DNA of 64,000 nt from assembly GCA_034423195.1 (NCBI GenBank), contig DAOUIZ010000002.1, positions 45,549 to 109,548 on the forward strand, in the 5' to 3' direction. This document shows positions 32,970-39,592 of this stretch, one piece after another. The notes under the pieces were generated by a model that saw only the letters and a program-made list of their open reading frames with translations, was not told the DNA's origin and ran no database searches. The translations under genes and the position numbers were made by a program. Origin of the DNA: CATOSK01 sp034423195. GTDB lineage: Bacteria > Chloroflexota > Dehalococcoidia > Lucifugimonadales > UBA3495. Within the stretch, counting starts at the first letter, position 1; each line of letters opens with the position of its first letter.

Positions 32970-33509
32970 CTAACCGCTTTCCAGGACGGCGTGGCCGTTG
33001 GCCCGGGGGCAGACGTGCCCGTCGGGGTTGATGGGCATTCCGCAGAGGAAGCAGGGCGGGCGTCCGGCGGCGCAGATTCGGAGGGCTTCCTGGTAGAGCT
33101 TGTCGGCCTGGTCGGGGGACATCCAGAACCCCACTGAAGACCCTTCCTGATCGTCCTCGCCGGCTTCGGCGTCTCCACCCTCATAGGCTTCCAGGTTGAA
33201 GGAGTTGGCGGCTACGTCGTACTTGAGAATCATCCGCCGGGCCCGGAACTCCACGGACTCCTCGCCGCCCTCCCAGGCGGGCTCGCTGGGGCTGCTGGCC
33301 TTCTGGCGGTCCTCGTCGGAGAGGGTGCGGATGGCTTCCTGCAGGTGGACGCCGAGCTGGAAGAGCTGTTCCTTTTCCAGCCAGATGTAGGAGCGGGCTG
33401 CTCCGGAAGCGGTAACCAGCCGGAAGGTGCGCTTGCCCGGCTCGCCAAAGGTCTCGGCTTCGATGCTGGACACAGGTCCGAAGGAGTATTTGACGCGGGG
33501 CTGCTCCAT
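32970..33509 (-). CDS. DUF3090 family protein
   Basis: This 179-residue protein opens with KYSFGPVSSIEAETFGEPGKRTFRLV and ends with a zinc-ribbon-like segment, GRPPCFLCGMPINPDGHVCPRANGH (Cys-x2-Cys and Cys-x5-His). Both are typical of DUF3090 (TIGR03847). ATG 33509 is chosen, 12 codons inside the longest open frame, because it matches the family start. In Actinobacteria this gene is linked to SCO1664-type kinase, a histidine phosphatase and mshC; here only the kinase is adjacent. Confidence 0.85.
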   Translation of the reverse strand: MEQPRVKYSFGPVSSIEAETFGEPGKRTFRLVTASGAARSYIWLEKEQLFQLGVHLQEAIRTLSDEDRQKASSPSEPAWEGGEESVEFRARRMILKYDVAANSFNLEAYEGGDAEAGEDDQEGSSVGFWMSPDQADKLYQEALRICAAGRPPCFLCGMPINPDGHVCPRANGHAVLESG

Positions 33510-33548
33510 GCGCCCTATGATAGCCGGGGCGGGAAAGGCTGGCAAGTG

Positions 33549-35072
33549 TCACGACACGCCGCGGGAGCGGTACTGGAGGGCCTCGGCCAGGTGGGCGACG
33601 GCGACGTTTTCCTCTCCGGCCATGTCCGCGATGGTGCGGGACACCTTGAGGATGCGGTGGAAGGCGCGGGCCGACATGCCAAGCTGACGGGTGGCGGCCT
33701 GGAGCAGGTCCCGGGCGGCGGGTTCCAGGCGGCAGTGCTCCCAGACCTGGGACGGCCCCATTTCCGAGTTGCACCAGAAGCCGGCTGTCTCAAAGCGGTC
33801 CCGCTGTATGTTCCTGACCCGCTCGACCCGTTCCCGGACCGCGCCGGAGTCCTCCGCCCAATCCTCGCTGACCAGCTTTTCGTACTCCACCGGAGGCACT
33901 TCCACGAAGATGTCGAAGCGGTCCATCAGGGGGCCGCTGATTCGCCTCTGGTAGCGGGCCACGGCGGAGGGGCCGCAGGTGCATTCATGCTTGGGGTGGG
34001 TGTAGTAGCCGCAGGGGCAGGGATTCTGGGCGCCCACCAGCATGAAACTGGCGGGATAGGTGACGCTGCCGGTGACCCGGCTGATGGTCACAACCTTGTC
34101 CTCCAGGGGTTGCCGCAGGGACTCCAGGGCGTTGTGGTTGAACTCGGGAAGCTCGTCGAGGAACAGGACCCCCCGATGGCTCATGGTTATCTCGCCGGGG
34201 CGGAGAGTGCGGCCGCCTCCCACCAGTCCGGCGTTGGAGATGGTGTAGTGGGGCGACCGGAAGGGACGCTCGGAAATCAACGGCGACTCGGAGGGCAGGG
34301 CGCCGTCGATGCTGTAAATCTTGGTGACGTCCAGGGACTCCCCGGGGCTCATGCGGGGAAGGATGGACGGCAGGGAGCGGGCGAGCATGGTCTTTCCGCT
34401 GCCGGGCGGGCCGTTGAAGAGAAGGTTGTGGAATCCGGCGGCGGCCACCTCCAGGGCACGCTTGGCGTGCTCCTGTCCCTTGACGTGGGCCAGGTCGGGG
34501 CCGCTGTGGGTCTGGCCCTTGACCACGGCGTTGGCCATGCTCCCGATGGCCGGGGCGATGGTCAGCTCTCCATGCAGGTGCGCCACCAGGGCGGCAAGGG
34601 TTGGAACCGGGTAGACGCGGATGCCGTCCACGAGGGCGGCTTCCTGGGCGTCGACGAAGGGCACGTAGACGGCGGAGAATCCCTGGTCGCGGGCAACGGA
34701 CACCATGGGCAGAATGCCGTTGGTGTGGCGCAGGCTGCCGTCCATGGATAATTCGCCAAGGAATATGGAAGACTCGGAGGGCAGGTCGATGGTCCCGGTG
34801 CTGAGGAGGATGGCGACGGCGATGGGAAGGTCGTAGGCCGGTCCAGCCTTCTTCAGGTCGGCGGGGGCGAGGTTGGCGGCGATCCTCCGCATGGGGAACT
34901 CGCAGCCGCTGTTGCGAAGGGCGGCACGGACCCGCTCCCGGGACTCCTGTACGGCGGCATCGGGCAACCCGACGACGTGGAACTTGGGCAGGCCCGGGGA
35001 AACATCCACCTCGACCTGGACGATGTATCCCTCGAGACCGACAACGGCGCAGCTTTGCGCGACTGCCAACAT
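33549..35072 (-). CDS. comM: YifB family Mg chelatase-like AAA ATPase (ComM)
   Basis: This 507-residue protein combines an N-terminal ChlI-like domain (VEVDVSPGLPKFHVVGLPDAAVQESRERVRAAL), an AAA+ ATPase core with Walker A GPPGSGKTML and Walker B GVLFLDELPEF, and a C-terminal Mg_chelatase_C domain (MSARAFHRILKVSRTIAD). ComM is a hexameric helicase that promotes branch migration during natural transformation in other bacteria. Four cysteines (CPCGYYTHPKHECTCG) form a zinc-like site. ATG 35072 follows GGGGAGGATG. Confidence 0.92.
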   Translation of the reverse strand: MLAVAQSCAVVGLEGYIVQVEVDVSPGLPKFHVVGLPDAAVQESRERVRAALRNSGCEFPMRRIAANLAPADLKKAGPAYDLPIAVAILLSTGTIDLPSESSIFLGELSMDGSLRHTNGILPMVSVARDQGFSAVYVPFVDAQEAALVDGIRVYPVPTLAALVAHLHGELTIAPAIGSMANAVVKGQTHSGPDLAHVKGQEHAKRALEVAAAGFHNLLFNGPPGSGKTMLARSLPSILPRMSPGESLDVTKIYSIDGALPSESPLISERPFRSPHYTISNAGLVGGGRTLRPGEITMSHRGVLFLDELPEFNHNALESLRQPLEDKVVTISRVTGSVTYPASFMLVGAQNPCPCGYYTHPKHECTCGPSAVARYQRRISGPLMDRFDIFVEVPPVEYEKLVSEDWAEDSGAVRERVERVRNIQRDRFETAGFWCNSEMGPSQVWEHCRLEPAARDLLQAATRQLGMSARAFHRILKVSRTIADMAGEENVAVAHLAEALQYRSRGVS

Positions 35073-35148
35073 TTGACATCCTCCCCACTTGCGTTTGGAA
35101 CATACGTTCCTGTCCGGCCGGACTATACAGGAGAGGAGGGATGCCGCG

Positions 35149-35970
35149 CTACGGGCAACTGACAGTAAACTGGGACAGGTCGTTGGCGGCGGAGATGGGG
35201 CCTTGGTAAATGGAGCGGGCCTCGTTGATGAGAGGCCGCTGGTCCAGGTGGAAGGGGGAGTCGAGATGGGTAATTATCAGGCGCCGGACGCCCGCTTCGG
35301 CGGCGATTTGGGCGGCCTCGGCGGCGGTGGTGTGCCCCCGGCTGCGGGCGCCTTCCCGGTCGGCGTCGGTGCTGAGGACTTCGTGGATGAGAACGTCGGC
35401 TCCCTGGGCGGCCTCGGCGACGCGAGGGCAAAAGCGGGTGTCGCCGGAAAAAACGAGGGTGATGCCGGAAGCGGAGACGGCCCAGCCCATCGCTCCCGGG
35501 ATGTGGTCAACGGGGAAGGCCCACGCCTCCACCTCGGGGCTGATGGCTATCCGGTGGGAGTCTTCGACCGGGGTCCAGCGGACGACGGGCTGGCCCTGGG
35601 CGGTGTCCACCCCGTCCTGGTTGATGGAGTGGGTGACGCTGGTGGCGCGGAAGAGGGCTTCCAGCTTCCGGAGGGTGGGTTCGGAGGAGTAGACCTGGAG
35701 GGGGTCAATGCCGGGGCCGGCCATGGTGCGGATGCCCTGGAGGTCGGGGAGCCCTCCCATGTGGTCGCCGTGCTGGTGGGAGAGGAGGACGTGGTGGAAG
35801 TCCCGGGCATACAGTCCCAACTGGGCGCCGTTCCGCACGACGGAGTTCCCCGAAGAAGCGTCAAGGAGGAGGCGGGTCCCATCGGGACAGTCCAGGCAGA
35901 TAGCCGTGTGGCTGCGGTAGATGCAGTTGCCGGCGCCGGTGCCGAGGAAGGTGATACGCATTTCGGGCAT
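35149..35970 (-). CDS. MBL fold metallo-hydrolase
   Basis: This 273-residue metallo-beta-lactamase fold protein opens MRITFLGTGAGN and has the two-zinc motif SHQHGDHMGG (H-x-H-x-D-H), a bridging Asp in FSGDTRFC, and a late His in ITHLDSPFH. It resembles the RNase Z/arylsulfatase-like branch, but the exosite arm of RNase Z is not seen. The substrate is unknown. ATG 35970 follows GAGGAGA. Confidence 0.85.
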   Translation of the reverse strand: MPEMRITFLGTGAGNCIYRSHTAICLDCPDGTRLLLDASSGNSVVRNGAQLGLYARDFHHVLLSHQHGDHMGGLPDLQGIRTMAGPGIDPLQVYSSEPTLRKLEALFRATSVTHSINQDGVDTAQGQPVVRWTPVEDSHRIAISPEVEAWAFPVDHIPGAMGWAVSASGITLVFSGDTRFCPRVAEAAQGADVLIHEVLSTDADREGARSRGHTTAAEAAQIAAEAGVRRLIITHLDSPFHLDQRPLINEARSIYQGPISAANDLSQFTVSCP

Positions 35971-36066
35971 GGGATGTTCTCCTCAAGAGGCCGGGGGCTG
36001 GGTTACCGGAGAGGCTGAAACTGGAAATGCCGGAGGAGTTTCCAGGAGGATATCCGGGGGATGGGG

Positions 36067-36112
36067 TACGTTGGGGGATTCATCCCCCAAACCCCCTGGA
36101 TGTATGGAGTTG
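36067..36112 (+). repeat. Repeat family 1, copy f
   Basis: TACGTTGGGGGAT-TC-ATCCCCCAAACCCCCTGG, then a weaker second stem around ATGTAT. It lies between the MBL gene start and the end of the translin gene. Confidence 0.8.
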
Positions 36113-36151
36113 TTCATGGTTGAGGGGGTGAGGCGACACCGATGGACGATT

Positions 36152-36796
36152 TCACTCGATGGTTTTTTCCCAAGCGGCGAGCTGGTTTTCCAGGCGGCGC
36201 TGGCGGAGGGAGATGGTGAGGTCGCCGCGGGTGCGTTCCAGGACGCCGCGCATCGCGTCGGTGCTGCGGCGGAGGCCGCTGGTGACGGCCTCGGGGAAGT
36301 CGACGGTAACCAGCATCCCGTAGATTTCGTCCATGACCAGCATCAGGTCTTCGCAACGGTCCACGGCGTCGCGGCGGAGGGCGTCGAGGATGTAGCGGCG
36401 CAACTCGCCGATAACTTCCGCAATGCCGTTCAGATAGTCGGCGGCATCCACGTTCAATTCCCCGGGGCTGGGCACAGACTTCCCGGAAATGACGGCGAGG
36501 GTGACGTTGGCCTCGGTGAACTCCTTGCGGGCGTCGGCGAGGAATCCGGCATAGTAGATTTCCGGGTTGTCCCGCCTGATGGAACCGGTGTCGCCAAGAC
36601 GCCGGGCGGCCTGGTCGATGAGGCCCTGGGCATCCTCATACTGGTCCCGGTGGACGGCGCGGATGGCGTTGGCGGACAGGCGGATTACCTCCCGGGAGAC
36701 GGACAAAGCCTGCTCCCGGGCCTGGTGCCTTTCGGATAGATGCTCGATGCAGTTGGCGACGATGCCGGAGAAATCCGGGTTGGACTGGGAAGACAC
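36152..36796 (-). CDS. Translin family protein
   Basis: This 214-residue, mostly helical protein matches the translin family, whose eukaryotic members (translin, TRAX) form an octameric barrel that binds and cleaves small RNAs: REVIRLSANAIRAVHR near residue 30, FLADARKEFTEANVTLAVISG near 85, and DLMLVMDEIYGMLVTVDFPEA. Prokaryotic members are less common and not well studied. GTG 36796 overlaps the ThiE stop by one base (TAGTG), and the ribosome site lies inside the thiE end. It is the last gene of the operon. Confidence 0.8.
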   Translation of the reverse strand: MSSQSNPDFSGIVANCIEHLSERHQAREQALSVSREVIRLSANAIRAVHRDQYEDAQGLIDQAARRLGDTGSIRRDNPEIYYAGFLADARKEFTEANVTLAVISGKSVPSPGELNVDAADYLNGIAEVIGELRRYILDALRRDAVDRCEDLMLVMDEIYGMLVTVDFPEAVTSGLRRSTDAMRGVLERTRGDLTISLRQRRLENQLAAWEKTIE

Positions 36797-37779
36797 TAGA
36801 CTTTTCCTCCGGCCTGCCTGATGGCTTCGACGATCTGGTTGGCGGCGGCTTCCGGTTCGGGGGCGGCTCCGACGGCGGCGGTGACGCAGACGGCATCGGC
36901 GCCGGCGTCGATGACCGGGCCGACGTTCTGGGCGTTGATGCCGCCGATGGCAACCAGGGGAAGGTTGGAGACGGCCCTGGCCTGGCGCAGGCGCTCCGGC
37001 CCCTGGGGGTTGCGCACGATGGACTTGGTGTCGGTCATGTAGATGGGGCCGAAGGCCAGGTGGTCGGCGCCCATTTCTGCCGACTGGACCATCTGCTCAA
37101 ACTCCCGGTTGGAGCGTCCCAGGACCTGCTGGGGAGAGAGGACCTTCCGCGCTTCTGCGACAGGAAGGTCGGTCTGTCCAACGTGCGCTCCGCCGGAGCC
37201 GACGGCAGCGGCGAGGTCCAGGTGGTCGTTGATGATGAGCAGGGCATTGTGGGCCTCGCACAACCGCTGGAGATCCCGGGCCAGGGGAAGGGCCTGCCCC
37301 TTGTCCCTCAGCTTGTCGCGAAGCTGGAGCATCGCAGCCCCGCCCTGCAGGGCCGCTTCCGCAATGGTGAGAGGGTCGCGGCCGCCGGTCACCTGGGGGT
37401 CGATGATGACGTAGAGGCCGCGGATGCGGTCCGCCTGGTCCTGCCTCAACTGCGCTCCCAAATCGGCCCGCAACTCGTCGAGAAGGCGGCCGAACTGGTC
37501 CAGGGTTTCCGCATCGTCGGCGCTGAGGCCGGACAGGGCGGCGCGGAGGGTCTGGGCGGCGTCGATTCCGGCAATGACCTGGGCCAGTTCCACGGGGGAA
37601 GCCTCCGAAGCCTCGGAGCGGTAAGGGGGAGGCTGCTGGATGAGGCGGCTGGTTGCGTCGGCAACCCGGTCCAGCAACTCCGGGTCAACCGCAGGGCCAT
37701 CCTCGAGATCGGCGATGCCATTGAGGATGGGGGCGACGGCGGCGTAGAAGGCGTAGTTGGCTCCCTGGATCTGGGCCAC
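36796..37779 (-). CDS. thiE: Thiamine phosphate synthase with N-terminal extension
   Basis: Residues 120-327 form the ThiE TIM barrel, which joins HMP pyrophosphate and HET phosphate: GLYVIIDPQVTGGR, QLRDKLRDKGQALPLA, IINDHLDLAAAVGSGGAHVGQTDLP, GADHLAFGPIYMTDTKS and VAIGGI. Residues 1-119 are a helical extension not present in the 210-residue standard enzyme. No other thiamine gene is nearby. GTG 37779 overlaps the FmdB stop by one base (TAGTG). Confidence 0.88.
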   Translation of the reverse strand: MAQIQGANYAFYAAVAPILNGIADLEDGPAVDPELLDRVADATSRLIQQPPPYRSEASEASPVELAQVIAGIDAAQTLRAALSGLSADDAETLDQFGRLLDELRADLGAQLRQDQADRIRGLYVIIDPQVTGGRDPLTIAEAALQGGAAMLQLRDKLRDKGQALPLARDLQRLCEAHNALLIINDHLDLAAAVGSGGAHVGQTDLPVAEARKVLSPQQVLGRSNREFEQMVQSAEMGADHLAFGPIYMTDTKSIVRNPQGPERLRQARAVSNLPLVAIGGINAQNVGPVIDAGADAVCVTAAVGAAPEPEAAANQIVEAIRQAGGKV

Positions 37780-38114
37780 TATTCCACTCCTGGAGGAAGG
37801 TTTCCCTGGCGGGCGGAGTCGATGGACTCGCGCACTGAGGGGGGCATGTCCATGCCATGGCGGCGGAAGGTGTCCTCGACGTTCCGGCCGATATTGCGGG
37901 GGTCGCTGTAATACTCCTGGGGGGAGATGCCGGGGCCGGACAGACGTTCCTGTACGCCCTGCCCGGTCTTTCCCATGGCGAAGTAGGACATGCGGCGCTG
38001 CATGTCCCTTCCCTGGCAGTGAGAACAGGAGGGTTCCAGTGGGGAGTTGATGGAGCGCAGGAAGAAGGAGGAAATCTGCCCGCAGCCGTTGCAGCGGTAC
38101 TCGTAGATCGGCAT
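37779..38114 (-). CDS. FmdB family zinc ribbon protein
   Basis: This 111-residue protein begins with MPIYEYRCNGCGQ and carries a second pair SCSHC, giving the Cys4 zinc ribbon of the FmdB/putative regulatory family. The C-terminal half is acidic, basic and low in structure (GISPQEYYSDPRNIGRN...). The chosen ATG 38114 matches the family start. Family members are proposed regulators, but this is unproven. It lies four bases after its paralogue at 38119 and overlaps thiE. Confidence 0.8.
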   Translation of the reverse strand: MPIYEYRCNGCGQISSFFLRSINSPLEPSCSHCQGRDMQRRMSYFAMGKTGQGVQERLSGPGISPQEYYSDPRNIGRNVEDTFRRHGMDMPPSVRESIDSARQGNLPPGVE

Positions 38115-38118
38115 GGCG

Positions 38119-38487
38119 CTAATGCGGGTGGGAATGACCGTGGCTGTGTCCGTGGTCATGGCTATGAGACGATGGCGGTGCGGTCCATTCCCGGCGCATG
38201 TCGTTGAAGTCCTGGGTGACCTGCCCGCCCATTTCGCTCTTGATGCGTCCCATGTGGCGGTTGATGCTGTGGGGGTCATCCTCGTTGACGTCGCCCAAGG
38301 TTTCCCCGCTGGGAGCCCAGTTCAGGCTGTCGCCCCACGACCGGCGCATGGTGAAGCCGGATACCAGCTTGACCAGGTTGGCGCCTTCGCAGTGGCGGCA
38401 GGCGCGGTCGGACTCGCTGGACCAGCTGTAGACGAGGATGGTGCTGAGGCCGCCGCAGTCGTGGCACCGGTATTCGTAGAGGGGCAT
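38119..38487 (-). CDS. FmdB family zinc ribbon protein with His-rich tail
   Basis: This 122-residue protein has the same MPLYEYRCHDCGG opening and second Cys pair (ACRHC) as its neighbour. Its C-terminus is the histidine-rich SSHSHDHGHSHGHSHPH, a likely metal-binding tail of the kind seen in metal chaperones. The two FmdB proteins are tandem paralogues that diverged mainly in the C-terminal half. ATG 38487 is the family start. Confidence 0.8.
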   Translation of the reverse strand: MPLYEYRCHDCGGLSTILVYSWSSESDRACRHCEGANLVKLVSGFTMRRSWGDSLNWAPSGETLGDVNEDDPHSINRHMGRIKSEMGGQVTQDFNDMRREWTAPPSSHSHDHGHSHGHSHPH

Positions 38488-38772
38488 GGCCGTTCCCGTG
38501 AGGCTGATTGGGCCGGGGTTGGACACCGGCCAGCCGTTTCGCGCGGGGTCATTTTAGCATGGGGACGCTGGGATAAGAACCAATCCGACGGTGGTTGGGA
38601 ATTGATGCGGGTTGCGCTGGAAAGCCACCGGGCTTGATCCAGCCAGGGGCAGGGTGAGGAGACGGTGTTGTAGAATGGCAATGAACGCCCCACACATCCA
38701 GGGACGGGTGACGCGGGCTTACTTGTACCCAGAGACCTCCCCGCCTAAAATTGCGGCGGGAGAAGAACCGGC

Positions 38773-39534
38773 ATGACAACCATCAACAACCAGGAAGATT
38801 TCCTTCGAGCGCTGCGGGAGAACCCGGAGTGGAAAGATGCAGTCCGCGCCCAGATATTGGGGGATGAGCTGCTGAAACTGCCGATCCAGTTCAATGAATT
38901 CAAGGACCGGATGGAAAAGTTCGAGGTCCGCATGGAGCAATTCGTTGAGCGGCAGGAAGAGTTCAACCAGCGGCAGGAAGAGTTCAACCGCAACGTTGTT
39001 GCCAGATTTGACGAGGTGGATGCCAGATTCGACGGGGTGGATCAGTTCATCGAGCGGCAGGAAGCATTCAACCGCAACGTTACAGCCAGATTCGACCGGA
39101 TGGAGGGGGACATTTCAACGGTCAAGGGCGGTCATGCCCGGTCGGTGGGGCGGGAGTCGGCCGGGATCATTGCCGCCGACTTGGAAATGGAGTACGTAAG
39201 GACCCTTACTCAATTAGAACTGGATAGAATCTACCGGCAAGCGGCGGGCCGCCTGACCACCAACGAACTGCGGAGTTTCCGAGCCGCAGATTTGGTCATC
39301 GAAGCGGTCCAAGATTCCGAAACGGTGTACATTCCTGTGGAAATTTCCTTCACCGCAGACCGCCGGGACTCGGACCGGGCCCTCCGCAACGCAGAGCTTC
39401 TCACCCGGTTCACCGGGCGGCGGGCAGTGGCCACTGTGGCCAGCGTTCGCAACGACCAGCACGTTGCCGGCCTGGTGGAATCCCACGCGTTGCACTGGCA
39501 CGAATTGGACGAAAAGTACCTGGAAGTCAAGTAA
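38773..39534 (+). CDS. Coiled-coil protein with PD-(D/E)XK-like C-terminus
   Basis: This 253-residue protein has a coiled coil at about residues 38-120, with repeated EERQEEFN-type units (VERQEEFNQRQEEFN, IERQEAFNRNV). A globular alpha/beta region follows, with LRSFRAADLVIEAV, VYIPVEISFTADRRD and LLTRFTGRRAVATVASVRND. The spacing resembles the restriction-like nuclease fold seen in DUF3782-type proteins, but Ser replaces the usual Lys (EIS), so activity is doubtful. It lies 58 bases ahead of polA. Confidence 0.6.
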   Translation: MTTINNQEDFLRALRENPEWKDAVRAQILGDELLKLPIQFNEFKDRMEKFEVRMEQFVERQEEFNQRQEEFNRNVVARFDEVDARFDGVDQFIERQEAFNRNVTARFDRMEGDISTVKGGHARSVGRESAGIIAADLEMEYVRTLTQLELDRIYRQAAGRLTTNELRSFRAADLVIEAVQDSETVYIPVEISFTADRRDSDRALRNAELLTRFTGRRAVATVASVRNDQHVAGLVESHALHWHELDEKYLEVK

Positions 39535-39592
39535 GGCCCCAAGACTGCATAAATTTTCCGGTATGTTAAATCGGGACCCGGAGGTGCCGAAG

